From positions 3,410,001 to 3,474,000 of the forward strand of contig NZ_CP063845.1 in assembly GCF_021018745.1 (NCBI RefSeq): a stretch of DNA of 64,000 nt, given 5' to 3'. The stretch comes from Gloeobacter morelensis MG652769. Its GTDB lineage: Bacteria > Cyanobacteriota > Cyanobacteriia > Gloeobacterales > Gloeobacteraceae. The notes under the pieces were generated by a model, which was given only the letters and a program-made list of their open reading frames with translations, was not told where the DNA came from and made no database searches. A program made the position numbers and the translations under genes. Shown piece after piece: positions 43,601 through 53,686 of the stretch (position 1 is its first letter; every line of letters starts with the position of its first letter).

Positions 43601-44665
43601 TGGACCTTGCGCGTAAAGGGCGGCGCAGGCATCTCTCGTGGCGGCGGTGTCGCGAAATTTGGCCTGGGGTTCGCTGACGCCGCCGTCGCGCCCCTCGTAG
43701 CACGGCCAGCCGAAGTTTTTGCCGCGCCCACTGTGGATTTCTTCCCACAGCGTCCAACCCACATCGCCCACAAACGGTTCGTTGGTCTGCGGGTGAACCG
43801 AGAAGCGAAACGGGTTGCGCAACCCATAGCTGTAAACTTTCGAGCGGTTGTGAGTCGGATCGCCGTTGTAAAACGGGTTGTCGGCGTAGCCGTCCCCGGT
43901 GAGCGGATGAATGCGCAGGATCTTGCCCGACAGACTGTCCAGATTTTGTACGCGCATTTTCTGCATATCGACGGTCAAGGTGGAACCGTCACCGTTGCCC
44001 ACATAGAGCGATCCATCGATACCGAAGGCGACCGTCCCAATCGTGTGGAAATAAAAATCAGAAGGTAAGCAATCTTGAATAAAGATGCCGTTGTTCTCGC
44101 AGGAAGACGGCCCGGTGTTGCTGTTGGGATCGCCGATATTCTCGAGGGTGCTGTTTTTTCCCAGGAGTACTACTTCGCTGCCCGGCAAGGCAATATTCAA
44201 ATTGCTGGGATTGGCACTGACGCGCAACAAACGGCTTACCCGGGCTCCAGAGCCGTTGGCGGCCACGCCGGGTGGGTCGTAGGTGTAGAGCAAATAGACG
44301 TAGGGTTGGACAGGAAACTCCGGGTGCACGGCGATACCAATCAATCCTCGATCGGTGTTGTCGTTAACTTCAGCAACAATGTTAATAAAGTCGGTACTTT
44401 GCAGCATGCCACCGACAGCCACACGCACCCGGCCGTCCTTTTGAGCGATGAACATCCTACTGCCATCTGGCGTCCAGGCAATCGTCGTCGGCTTCGAGAT
44501 GCCCGTCACCACCGTTTCGATAACGAAGCCCACCGGCAGGCTGGGAGCCGCCTGGGCGACGGCACCCAGCCCCAGACATACCAACCACAACAGGACTGCC
44601 AATAGTCCGCTGCCGCGAATAAAACGGATTGGAATCGATGGAGGGAGTAATGCACTATAAGTCAT
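40583..44665 (-). CDS. secreted sugar-dehydrogenase-like protein with PKD domain and three tandem C-terminal modules
   Basis: 1360 residues. Signal peptide (GLLAVLLWLVCLGLGAVAQA), then a ~420-residue beta-propeller of the glucose/sorbosone dehydrogenase type (GLIGIAVHPEF, DSLSGKILRIHPLTGDGYAD, KNFGWPCYEG). A PKD domain follows (TGSTDADGQPLLYNWQFGDG), then an Ig-like segment and three copies of a ~233-residue module (VTGTVADKAGQGTGFASVQ to ATFRFDYF) joined by proline linkers (PPPPPPT). The module resembles a LamG/concanavalin-like sandwich. The propeller may use PQQ or be a non-enzymatic adhesin domain. It is likely exported. The last codons overlap the convergent DedA gene. Confidence 0.85.
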   Translation of the reverse strand: MTYSALLPPSIPIRFIRGSGLLAVLLWLVCLGLGAVAQAAPSLPVGFVIETVVTGISKPTTIAWTPDGSRMFIAQKDGRVRVAVGGMLQSTDFINIVAEVNDNTDRGLIGIAVHPEFPVQPYVYLLYTYDPPGVAANGSGARVSRLLRVSANPSNLNIALPGSEVVLLGKNSTLENIGDPNSNTGPSSCENNGIFIQDCLPSDFYFHTIGTVAFGIDGSLYVGNGDGSTLTVDMQKMRVQNLDSLSGKILRIHPLTGDGYADNPFYNGDPTHNRSKVYSYGLRNPFRFSVHPQTNEPFVGDVGWTLWEEIHSGRGKNFGWPCYEGRDGGVSEPQAKFRDTAATRDACAALYAQGPGAVHPPAYAYAHNGQGAAIVTGPFYQGNAYPTAYQGVLFFGDYNNDWIKYLTFDAAGQATVHNFASDLSAAGGPVQLIEGPDTNFYFVIFNGSNNSEVRRIRYVAGGNTPPIAEASATPTSGVAPLTAAFSSTGSTDADGQPLLYNWQFGDGTASTDANPSHTYTANGTYGVTLTVTDSQGASATAALNITVGNRPPVARILSPANGSTYEDGQTLAFSGEAGDPEEGTLAGDRLQWELYIRHNQHVHFDAMPATTGTSGSFVAPVHGDDGDPVYLELCLTATDGGGLQGSECVNLYAAGTEFTEFRLDFDLAVTGTVADKAGQGTGFASVQANNAANQYDPGRIDLDTTTGTLALTATKGGFSANTHKNVLQTPVDATKAFSVSTRLQGPFTQLNAAFQQGGVFFGPDQDNNVRLVIVHNGTAGLSLLFNQEQNGISTKIGEVKGLEWASIQTLDLFLHGDPASGKIAAGYRLNSDVTPAVALAKTFQPSAAGVFFAGSATARTGIVAFTGNGPDATFRFDYFTFENVLPPPPPPTQLHLDFASAVTGTVADKAGQGTGFASVQANNAANQYDPGRIDLDTTTGTLALTATKGGFSANTHKNVLQTPVDATKAFSVSTRLQGPFTQLNAAFQQGGVFFGPDQDNNVRLVIVHNGTAGLSLLFNQEQNGISTKIGEVKGLEWASIQTLDLFLHGDPASGKIAAGYRLNSDVTPAVALAKTFQPSAAGVFFAGSATARTGIVAFTGNGPDATFRFDYFTFENVLPPPPPPTQLHLDFASAVTGTVADKAGQGTGFASVQANNAANQYDPGRIDLDTTTGTLALTATKGGFSANTHKNVLQTPVDATKAFSVSTRLQGPFTQLNAAFQQGGVFFGPDQDNNVRLVIVHNGTAGLSLLFNQEQNGISTKIGEVKGLEWASIQTLDLFLHGDPASGKIAAGYRLNSDVTPAVALAKTFQPSAAGVFFAGSATARTGIVAFTGNGPDATFRFDYFNFEVLQTGPQAASVP
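40631..42665 (-). repeat. three 699-bp tandem repeats inside the secreted protein gene
   Basis: The unit beginning GAAGTAATCGAAGCGGAAGG occurs at 40631, 41330 and 42029, exactly 699 bases apart. The third copy ends at about 42665. Aligned stretches look identical, including synonymous sites. Confidence 0.95.
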
Positions 44666-45160
44666 AGTTTTTCTCACTGAATGTGATCACATGCGATCAG
44701 CTGGGCACCCTTATTCGTTGCCCAGCACACAACCAAAGTCAGTCGTCGCCACAAACTAGCCGATCCGGTCGCACCCGCGAAAAACCAATCGATTGTGATG
44801 CAAAGTGATCGATCACTTTGCATCACAATCGAACGGGGGTCAACCTGTCCGATTTAAAATTTCAATCCACGCAAAACTGCACAGCCCAGGTTGTATCGGG
44901 CTGTTCATCCATCCGGCGATAGAGGCCGCATTGACCTCAGCCTGAAGTGTTCGATGCGAGGATGGAGTTAAAGCCGCTGTCGTCCAAAAAGCCGTTTTGC
45001 CGTTCGTACTTGTTGAGGCGACTTTTCGCTAAAAACGTAGCGAATTAGACGTTCTTGCTCTCCAATTGCCAGCAAATCACGCGCCACAGGTGCTGTCAAC
45101 CTTATCCACGGGATATGTCAGCAATTCTCTACAAAAAGCTCGTTGCCGGTGTGCCAAAGA
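44666..45160. other. intergenic region with a long palindrome
   Basis: Nearly 500 bases without a convincing gene. It lies upstream of the sugar-dehydrogenase gene and downstream of DUF3326. Besides the 44-bp palindrome it has TGTGATCACA near 44680, a smaller copy of the same GTGATC theme. Confidence 0.55.
44789..44832. repeat. perfect 44-bp palindrome
   Basis: TCGATTGTGATGCAAAGTGATC followed at once by its exact reverse complement, with no spacer. No T-run follows, so it is not a standard terminator. It sits about 125-165 bases upstream of the sugar-dehydrogenase start and could be a regulatory dyad or extruding cruciform. Confidence 0.9.
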
Positions 45161-46189
45161 TTATGCCTGAATTGCAGCGGCCGGTCCCTCGGCGAAGATG
45201 ACCCCCTGCTTGAGTGCCACCAACCAGCCACACGCCTCCAGATAGGAGCGGACGCGCCGGGCTTTGAGACCCAGGTGCTCGGGGGTGACGTTCAGGCGGG
45301 TGGTGTTCTCCTCGACGGCGAGCAGCACCGGCGGGTTCGCCCGGTCCATCAGGGCGAGCAGCCCTGCCCCACCGCAGCAGTCGACGGGGCTGACGACGAC
45401 ATCGACCGCCGCCGCCCCAATGTCCTGCGGCAGCGCTTCGGCACCTTTGATCAATTGCGGTGCGCGCGCAAGACCGGCCAGCACGCAGGGCAAAAAAGTC
45501 GGACCCAGCACTTCGGCAGCCACGCGCGGGTGCACCGGACCGGGGGCCGGTTCGTAGTCGAAGGCGGGGGCGTGGGCGGCCGGAAGCCGCAGGTGGCGCA
45601 CCACCAGGTGGCTGATCACCGCCTCCACCCCGCCTACCGGATCGACACCGTCGCCCGAGCGGTAGTCAGTATCATCACTTTCAGGACAGCGCGACACAAC
45701 GGCAATCGCCTCTGCCCCGGAAGCCGCCAGACGCCGGGCGGCGGCCAGCAAACGCCCCGGATGGCGCAGGGTGCCCCAGGCGGTGCCGGTGGCACCCACG
45801 CAAATTTCGACCCCAAGCGATCCTTCGCTCGTGCAGTGGCCCAGGATGTCAATTCCGAGGGTGTAGCGTGCCGCCTCCACCGCGTGCAGGTGCTGCTGAC
45901 GCTGGGATGCGGATAGATCCGCATCCAGCACCACCCCCACCCGGTTGCGGTGCACGGGCCGCAGACGCCATTCATCTTTGCAGAAGCGGTCGAGGCCGTA
46001 ACCTTCGACGTAGAGGGCGTTGGTGAGTGGATAGCTGAGCAGAGCACCATTGAGCACATTCGGGTGCGCAATCAGACAGTCGGCCGCCCCCGCAAGCAAC
46101 CGGGCCACCGGAATCGCGTCCCCGGCAAAACCGCCCACCGCAGCGCCGACGCCGGTGGGCACGAGCAACAACACCACCAGCGGTTTCAC
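45161..46189 (-). CDS. DUF3326 protein
   Basis: 342 residues, KPLVVLLLVPTGVGAAVGGF to GVIFAEGPAAAIQA. The glycine-rich start and the block NGALLSYPLTNALYVEGYGL are typical of DUF3326, a family shared by cyanobacteria and plants with unknown role. It starts with a GTG that overlaps the stop of a 56-residue ORF (GTGA), so the two are coupled. Confidence 0.85.
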   Translation of the reverse strand: MKPLVVLLLVPTGVGAAVGGFAGDAIPVARLLAGAADCLIAHPNVLNGALLSYPLTNALYVEGYGLDRFCKDEWRLRPVHRNRVGVVLDADLSASQRQQHLHAVEAARYTLGIDILGHCTSEGSLGVEICVGATGTAWGTLRHPGRLLAAARRLAASGAEAIAVVSRCPESDDTDYRSGDGVDPVGGVEAVISHLVVRHLRLPAAHAPAFDYEPAPGPVHPRVAAEVLGPTFLPCVLAGLARAPQLIKGAEALPQDIGAAAVDVVVSPVDCCGGAGLLALMDRANPPVLLAVEENTTRLNVTPEHLGLKARRVRSYLEACGWLVALKQGVIFAEGPAAAIQA

Positions 46190-46356
46190 GCTCTGACGAC
46201 GACCGCCTCGACGCGCACCGGTCCGCCCGCCTTGTCCGCCTCGACAATTGCCCAGCGCAGAGGTTCACCGTGCACTTGCAGAGCCTGCTCGACCTGGGGC
46301 GAAAGGGCCTGGCCGCGGTCGAGTTCGATTTCCGCTTCGATGTACTGGACGCACAT
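46186..46356 (-). CDS. 56-residue protein coupled to DUF3326
   Basis: Short ORF MCVQYIEAEIELDRGQALS to VRVEAVVVRA, with GGGAG six bases before the ATG. Its stop overlaps the DUF3326 GTG. It has a regular beta-alpha-beta pattern (residues 3-12, a helix at LSPQVEQALQVHG, then WAIVEADK and VRVEAVVV), so it looks like a folded small domain. Function unknown; likely a partner of DUF3326. Confidence 0.65.
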   Translation of the reverse strand: MCVQYIEAEIELDRGQALSPQVEQALQVHGEPLRWAIVEADKAGGPVRVEAVVVRA

Positions 46357-46452
46357 AGACGCTCCCGGTCACTGGTGATGCCATTATCGGCGAGGCGATC
46401 GGCCCCGGCAACGGCTGTGGCAAAATTGCGGAAGTCTTCAGAGCAATCCGCG

Positions 46453-47952
<1,500 letters not shown>

Positions 47953-48015
47953 TCGCCAGTACGACCGCGAGGAGCTGACCGGCAGGAACGGGTTGACGGT
48001 CCGGACCATGCCATC

Positions 48016-48777
48016 ATGGGCGAAAGTTCAGGCTTGCCGGAGTTCAAGATGTTCGATTCGCACTCCCGCCTACCCACCGCCGACGAACTGCCTGACTCGG
48101 ACGACACCCCCGTGGATAACGAGCTGCAAGATCTCATCCCTGGGTTGCTCAAGTTGCTGCTCGCTTCGATCTGGGCTGAGCGTTGGGACTGGTTCTGGGG
48201 CACGGATATGGGTATCTACTTCGACCCCGAGGATGTGCCGGTAGTCCCCGACGGCTTTCTGGTTCTCGGTGTACCGCGGGTCAAAGACGAGAATTTGCGC
48301 AGAAGTTATGTGCTCTGGGAAGAGAAAGTGGCGCCGATTCTGACCCTCGAAGTGGTTTCTCGGCGGCGGCGGGGCGAATACTATCAGAAAAAACTGGACT
48401 ATGCGGCCCTCGGGGTGCGCTACTACGCCATCTACAACGCGCTGCGCCAGGTCAAGGAGAGTTTCGAGATCTATCGGCTGGAGGGCGGGGAGTACGTTCT
48501 GCTGTCGGCAAACCCGGTCTGGTTGCCGGAAATCGGTCTGGGCCTCGGTTATGAACGGTGCGTCTATCAGGGGATGGAGCGCGAATGGCTGTTCTGGTAC
48601 GACGAGCATGGCCGTCGCTACCTAACACCCGAGGAGCGGGCCGCCGAGGCTGAGCAACGGGCCGCCGAGGCTGAGCAACGGGCTCATGAGGAGTCTAAAC
48701 TGCGCCAGCAGGCCCAAGGTCAACTGGAAATCCTCCGACGGCGTTTGCAGGAACTGGGCATCGATCCGGACGGCTGA
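48016..48777 (+). CDS. Uma2 family (DUF820) endonuclease-like protein
   Basis: 253 residues. The Uma2 PD-(D/E)xK core is VPDGFLVLGV, LTLEVVSRRRRGEYYQKKLD and YAALGVRYYAIYN. The C-terminal part has an EERAAEAEQRAAEAEQRAHE coiled coil found in many members. Uma2 genes are abundant in cyanobacteria and are thought to be nucleases of unknown target. An ATG at 48016 or 48049 may be used. Confidence 0.82.
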   Translation: MGESSGLPEFKMFDSHSRLPTADELPDSDDTPVDNELQDLIPGLLKLLLASIWAERWDWFWGTDMGIYFDPEDVPVVPDGFLVLGVPRVKDENLRRSYVLWEEKVAPILTLEVVSRRRRGEYYQKKLDYAALGVRYYAIYNALRQVKESFEIYRLEGGEYVLLSANPVWLPEIGLGLGYERCVYQGMEREWLFWYDEHGRRYLTPEERAAEAEQRAAEAEQRAHEESKLRQQAQGQLEILRRRLQELGIDPDG

Positions 48778-48821
48778 CAACCTTTACCCACCCGGTTTTC
48801 TAGCCGACTTGCCGCCCACTG

Positions 48822-48869
48822 GGCAACTGAAAAGCGCTCTAGAGCGGTTTCTAGCGCTTTTCAGTTGCC
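48822..48869. repeat. long hairpin, 17-bp perfect stem
   Basis: GGCAACTGAAAAGCGCT (48822-48838) pairs exactly with AGCGCTTTTCAGTTGCC (48853-48869) around 14 bases. It lies 44 bases after the Uma2 stop and has no T-run. Could be a mRNA 3'-end structure or a miniature repeat element. Confidence 0.85.
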
Positions 48870-48936
48870 TTAAAACAGCCGTTCGGCTGAAAACTTTGCT
48901 GGGCAGCCGTTTTTACCATGGCACCTGACCCCTGCT

Positions 48937-49791
48937 CTAGAGTTTACAGGGGTAGCGCATCAGGACGGGCTTCACCTCGCTGGTGGTGAAAAAATGACCC
49001 TCGTTGCCGTCGGTGGCGAGCGCTTCACCCTGGGGCTCCTTCTCCAGCGCAATCGCCTCCGGCGCCCGGGCTAGCAGTTGCTCCCAGTTCTCAGCCGCGC
49101 CGCGCTGCCAGCGAAAGGCCGTGAAATAACTGCGCAGCATCAAGATCTTGCCGTCCGGGCTGATCGACGCACCGCTCAGCAAATTGTCACCGATTTCGCG
49201 CTCGCTCAAATCGAGGCGCGCAATCGGCTTCAGAACCGTCTCAGCCGGAGCGAGGCTGCGGGTGTAGACGCGGCTGAGACCGGAAAACTCTTTGGTAAAA
49301 AGCACAAGTTGGCGGTTCTGCTCGTCGTAGACGAGCGCCTCGGCGTCGGCGGGCCGGTCAGGATAGCGCAACGGTAAAGCGAGCAGCACCTCGGCTTTGC
49401 CGCTGACGGGCTCCGGCTCGCGCACGACGTAAATGGCCAGATCCTGGCGCTTGAGGGCATTGTTACCGATATCGCCAATAAATAGACACCGGCCATTCCC
49501 GTCTGGACAGCGGCCCGCCGCCAGATCTTCCCAATCGACATTATTGGCCCCGGCGACGCTCACTTTGCCTTTCAGCTTGCTTGAGTCATCCACGGCGTAC
49601 AGATGCGCTCCGTCCCCCGAATCGTTGATGAACCACCAGAAATTGCCGGAACCACCGCGTACCATGCCGGAGACTTCTGCCAGGAGGGGCACGGGCAGTT
49701 GGGCCATCGCCTGCGGCTGGCAGGCGGAACGGGCAGGGGCGGCGATCAGTATCCAGATCGCCGCGGCGATGAGCCAGCGCGGGGTGTGCAT
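48937..49791 (-). CDS. exported beta-propeller-like protein
   Basis: 284 residues. Signal peptide (WLIAAAIWILIAAPARS-A), then a repeated beta-sheet region with FWWFINDSGDGAHLYAVDDS, CLFIGDIGNNALKRQDLAIY and ILMLRSYFTAFRWQ. The pattern recalls esterase-like or phytase-like six-bladed propellers. It is 30 bases from the DUF839 gene on the same strand and ends with PVLMRYPCKL. Enzyme activity not predictable. Confidence 0.65.
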   Translation of the reverse strand: MHTPRWLIAAAIWILIAAPARSACQPQAMAQLPVPLLAEVSGMVRGGSGNFWWFINDSGDGAHLYAVDDSSKLKGKVSVAGANNVDWEDLAAGRCPDGNGRCLFIGDIGNNALKRQDLAIYVVREPEPVSGKAEVLLALPLRYPDRPADAEALVYDEQNRQLVLFTKEFSGLSRVYTRSLAPAETVLKPIARLDLSEREIGDNLLSGASISPDGKILMLRSYFTAFRWQRGAAENWEQLLARAPEAIALEKEPQGEALATDGNEGHFFTTSEVKPVLMRYPCKL

Positions 49792-49821
49792 GTTCCCACT
49801 GTAGACCCGCAAAGGCGCAGA

Positions 49822-51933
49822 CTAGCGCCGCCGGATAGCCACCACACAGGGTTTGGGCGGACCGCCGTCGGTACTCGGGAAATTGCTGCCGAACGGCACG
49901 AGCCGCGTCTGTACGAAAGTGCCCTTACCGTCGGCACTGAGTAATTCGTAGCGGGTCTGCTTCTCGGGTTTGAGGGCATTGCCGCTACGCCAGCCTTCAC
50001 CCTCCCCGGGGTGCTGCACCGCCAGAAACAGCGTCCGGCCGTCGGCGGTGAAGGTTGGCCCGGTCAGTTCAGCACCGGCCGGACCGGTGGCGAAGGGAAA
50101 CGCCTGACCTGCCTGCGAACCGCTCGTAGGCATAAACCAGACGGTGTTACTGCCGAATAGACCGCTGGTGACATGGTCGGGGGCGCTCAGGCGGTTGGGG
50201 ACCGGCTCGTTGTCGTTGCTGATGTCGGTGCACATCCAGAGGTTGGCATCGGCGTCGAAGCAAAGGTTGTCAGGAAAGGCAAAACCGGCCCCGCCGGCTA
50301 TGGCTTCGCCGGAGACGGCGAAGGTCACCCAGCGAAAGCGCAGGGCCGTCGGTTCGTTGTTCTGCTCAAAGAGCCGATAGATGGCGCCGTGGGGAGCTTT
50401 GCCGCGCTTGTCGGTATCGGCTTCCTGGAAGGCGGTGGTGAAGATCGTCTCGTCGGGAGCACCGTCGGCACTGGCCCGGCCGGAAGTGTAGGCGATAAAC
50501 ACCGAGCCGTCGCGGGGGTGAACCTCCAGATCTTCGGGGCGAGCAGCGGGGGTGCCGCCAACGGCATTGGCCGCCAAAAACGCATCGATGAGCACGGCCC
50601 CTTCGCTCTCGTAGAGATCTGCGAGGGTCTTGAACTGCTGTTTGAAGCGCTTCAGCGGTGCGCCTGTGCCCACCTCCTGCGCACCGCCGCCGGGCCGGTT
50701 GGGCAACAGCAGCTTGCCGCCTGTGACCCGCGCCGGATCAATCGGATCGACAGCTGTCGCAAGGGCCAATGGCACCCACCTGCCGCTGCCGTCCAGCTCA
50801 TAGCGAGCGACATAAAGGGTACCATCCGCCAACAGAGCGCTGTTGGCTGCACCGGCCGCGGTGCGGTACAGGTTGCGGCTGACGTACTTCCAGGTGTGCC
50901 CGCCGGTGCGGTCGTCCCCCATATAGCACACCAGCGGTTTGCCCTCCTCGGCGCGGATGGCGACGTTCTCGTGGCGGAAGCGGCCCAGGGCAGTATGTTT
51001 GACTCCCTGCGCATCGGGGCGGCGCGGGTCAATTTCTACCACCCAGCCGTATTTGTTGCCCTGCAAGCCAAGGTGCACTCCGGCAAATTTTGGAAAACTG
51101 AAGGCGTCGAAACCCACCCGGGCATTATCAGTCTGACCGTCGGCATCGACTGCTTCGACTACTTGGATTTGAAAGTTTTCTTCACAGGTGAGAATCGTCC
51201 CCCAGGGGGTGAGCCCCCCGGCACAATTGCCGATGGTGCCGATGATTCGAGTACCGAGCCCGTCCGGTCCTTTGCGGAAAACCGCGGCGGCAGGGCCGTC
51301 GGATTCGAGCTGTTGGGCAGGGTTGTCGAAGCCCTGCATGCCGGTGATCCGGCGGTTGTAGGGGCTGCCCTTGACCACCCGGTAGGTGCCGCCGCTGTCG
51401 CGGCGCAGGTGCACCACGCTGCCGCCCTGGTCATAGAGCACTAGAAGCGCCAGAGTCCGCTTCTGGTCATCGCTCAACCGGCCGTTGCGGTTGCGCAGAA
51501 TGGTCTCCCCCGGTAAAGGCATGCCCACCACGACATCGAAGGTGTCCACCCAGGGATCGCGGCTGACGTACTCGTGGTTGACCCAGAGCAGGCCCTCACT
51601 GTCATCGGTGCCCAACGGCAAGAAGGCCGTGTAGTCGTTATTGTAGCCAAAATAATCATTAGGGTCGGCAAAAACCCGATCGCCCCAGGCAACGAGCACG
51701 TCGTACCGGTACTCGCGCGGCACCACCAGCGTGTCCTGCACCTCGAAGCGAGCAATTTCTTGGAAGGTGGGAGCGTGGGGTACCGGTATCGCCACGGGTG
51801 TGAAACCCAATTGCTGTCCCGTGTGGGCTACGAAGGCCGCCTGGGATGCCCTGGTCGGGTGGGGCAACAGACTGGCCGCCCCGGCGGCGGCGAGAAACTC
51901 AACAAATGCGCGGCGTTGCATCGCACTGTCCAT
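49822..51933 (-). CDS. PhoX/DUF839 family exported phosphatase-like protein
   Basis: 703 residues. Tat-like signal (MQRRAFVEFLAAAGAASLLP). The body is the DUF839/PhoX propeller: TDDSEGLLWVNHEYVSRDPW, CAGGLTPWGTILTCEENFQI, RHENVAIRAEEGKPLVCYMG, and GHTWKYVSRNLYR. PhoX enzymes are calcium/iron phosphomonoesterases exported by Tat. Activity on phosphate esters is likely by family. AGGA before the ATG at 51933 supports this start, which places the Arg pair at residue 7. Confidence 0.82.
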   Translation of the reverse strand: MDSAMQRRAFVEFLAAAGAASLLPHPTRASQAAFVAHTGQQLGFTPVAIPVPHAPTFQEIARFEVQDTLVVPREYRYDVLVAWGDRVFADPNDYFGYNNDYTAFLPLGTDDSEGLLWVNHEYVSRDPWVDTFDVVVGMPLPGETILRNRNGRLSDDQKRTLALLVLYDQGGSVVHLRRDSGGTYRVVKGSPYNRRITGMQGFDNPAQQLESDGPAAAVFRKGPDGLGTRIIGTIGNCAGGLTPWGTILTCEENFQIQVVEAVDADGQTDNARVGFDAFSFPKFAGVHLGLQGNKYGWVVEIDPRRPDAQGVKHTALGRFRHENVAIRAEEGKPLVCYMGDDRTGGHTWKYVSRNLYRTAAGAANSALLADGTLYVARYELDGSGRWVPLALATAVDPIDPARVTGGKLLLPNRPGGGAQEVGTGAPLKRFKQQFKTLADLYESEGAVLIDAFLAANAVGGTPAARPEDLEVHPRDGSVFIAYTSGRASADGAPDETIFTTAFQEADTDKRGKAPHGAIYRLFEQNNEPTALRFRWVTFAVSGEAIAGGAGFAFPDNLCFDADANLWMCTDISNDNEPVPNRLSAPDHVTSGLFGSNTVWFMPTSGSQAGQAFPFATGPAGAELTGPTFTADGRTLFLAVQHPGEGEGWRSGNALKPEKQTRYELLSADGKGTFVQTRLVPFGSNFPSTDGGPPKPCVVAIRRR

Positions 51934-52119
51934 TAAAATCCTGACGCCTTCTCAGGATAGTCAACAACTGCCTATGTTGTTAAGTTTTCTAAAACACCTG
52001 CACAGCAAAGGTATCGGGAAGTAGTGGACGGGTGGTCGGCGTCGAATCCCCAATGCCTCCAGGCAAGTCGAAAACCTGCGCAGCCACGACTCCATACCCG
52101 CGCTCCAGCGCGAGGGGCG

Positions 52120-53643
52120 CTAGCGCGCCCAGGCAAGCCACTTCTCTGTGAAGGGGCGCAGCCGTTCGAGCGAGCGCGACTCGAAGGTGTCGGCCACTTT
52201 GCGGATGATTTCCGCCTGGGTCGGGTAAGGATGAATGACCCGAGAAAGCGTGGCGAGGCCCTTGCCCGCTACCATCGCCAGGGTGATTTCGGAGATCATC
52301 TCCCCTGCGTGGCGAGCTACCAGCGTCGCTCCCAGGATCTTGTCGCTACCTTGCTTGAGAATCACAGTCATAAAACCATCCTCCTCACCGTCCGTGAGGG
52401 CGCGATCCGACTCGGCAAGCGGCAGGCGGATGGTGTCGAAAGCGATGCCCCGCTCGCGCGCCTCATCTTCCATTAGACCGACGTGGGCCACCTCGGGGTC
52501 GGTGTAAGTGCACCAGGGCATAGTCAGGGCACTCGCTTTTTTGCGGCCGAGCACGAGGGTTCCCCCGAACAGGGCGTTTTCGAGGGCGATGCGGGCGGAA
52601 GCTTCGGCAGCGTGGGTAAACTTCCACGGCAGGCAAATATCGCCGCAGGCGTAAATGCGGGGATTGCTGGTGCATAGCCGGTCGTCCACCTCGACGCCGC
52701 CTTTGCCGTGGCGCACCCCGGCCGCTTCGAGGCCGAGGCCCTCGACGTTGGGGACACGCCCGGCCGCAAGCAAAATCGCCTCGCAGGCGACCTTTTCGCC
52801 CCCCGCCAGGTGCACGGTTTTGACGCTGCCCTCGCAGCTCACCTTCTCGATGCGGACATTGGTGAGCACCCGCACCCCGTCGCGCTCCAGGGCAAAGCCC
52901 AGGATCCGGGAGGTCTCGGGGTCTTCGCGGTCGAGCACGCGCTCGTTTTTGTGCAATAGCGTCACCTGCGACCCGAGACGGGCAAAGCTCTGGGCAAGTT
53001 CGCAGCCGATCGGACCGCCGCCGATCACCACCAGCCGCTCCGGCCGCTCGGTGAGGGAGAAGACCGTCTCGTTGGTGAGGCAGCCCGCTTCCGCCAGGCC
53101 GGCAATCTCAGGTCTGGCCGCCCGGCCGCCGGTGGCGACGATGGCGCGCTTAAAACGCAACTCCACCTCGCCCACCTGCACGGTGTCCGGACTGGTGAAG
53201 CGCGCCGCCCCCAAAAACACATCGACACCCCAATTTTTGAAGCGCTCCGCTGCGTCGTGGGGACTGATGTCGGCGCGCACCCGCCGGAGGCGCTCCATCA
53301 CCGCGCCGAAGTCCGCTTCGACGGTGCCCTGCACGCGGATGCCGTAGCGGTGGGCGTCTTTGACATCGGCCATCGCCCGGGCGGAGCGGATGAGCGCTTT
53401 GGAGGGCACGCAACCGGCTACCAGACAGTCGCCCCCCAGCAGGTGACGCTCCACCAGGGCGACTTTGCCGCCCAACAGCGCCGCCCCCCCCGCGCTCACC
53501 AGCCCCGCCGTGCCGCCTCCGACCACCACCAGGTTGTAGCGCCCGGCGGGCTTCGGGTTGACCCAGCCGGGCGGATGGGTGTGGGCCACAAGCCGCACAT
53601 TGTGGATGTCCATGGGTGCCACGCCGATCGGCTGTTCACTCAT
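52120..53643 (-). CDS. mercuric-reductase-like pyridine nucleotide-disulfide oxidoreductase
   Basis: 507 residues. FAD motif LVVVGGGTAGLVSAGGAALL, redox pair GGDCLVAGCVPSKALI, NAD motif LVVIGGGPIGCELAQSF and C-terminal dimer domain. The fold is that of MerA, but the N-terminal HMA domain and C-terminal vicinal cysteines that bind Hg are absent (ends FTEKWLAWAR). It could be a dihydrolipoamide-type or other thiol reductase. A chromate transporter gene follows upstream on the same strand 43 bases away. Confidence 0.82.
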   Translation of the reverse strand: MSEQPIGVAPMDIHNVRLVAHTHPPGWVNPKPAGRYNLVVVGGGTAGLVSAGGAALLGGKVALVERHLLGGDCLVAGCVPSKALIRSARAMADVKDAHRYGIRVQGTVEADFGAVMERLRRVRADISPHDAAERFKNWGVDVFLGAARFTSPDTVQVGEVELRFKRAIVATGGRAARPEIAGLAEAGCLTNETVFSLTERPERLVVIGGGPIGCELAQSFARLGSQVTLLHKNERVLDREDPETSRILGFALERDGVRVLTNVRIEKVSCEGSVKTVHLAGGEKVACEAILLAAGRVPNVEGLGLEAAGVRHGKGGVEVDDRLCTSNPRIYACGDICLPWKFTHAAEASARIALENALFGGTLVLGRKKASALTMPWCTYTDPEVAHVGLMEDEARERGIAFDTIRLPLAESDRALTDGEEDGFMTVILKQGSDKILGATLVARHAGEMISEITLAMVAGKGLATLSRVIHPYPTQAEIIRKVADTFESRSLERLRPFTEKWLAWAR

Positions 53644-53686
53644 CGATTGACCCAAGCGATTAACTTCATTTTAAGGACGGTGTCCC

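Noticed and set aside
42605-44068. 487-residue plus-strand frame
   Set aside because: Antisense of the sugar-dehydrogenase/PKD gene; repeats the same shadow pattern as the 699-bp modules.
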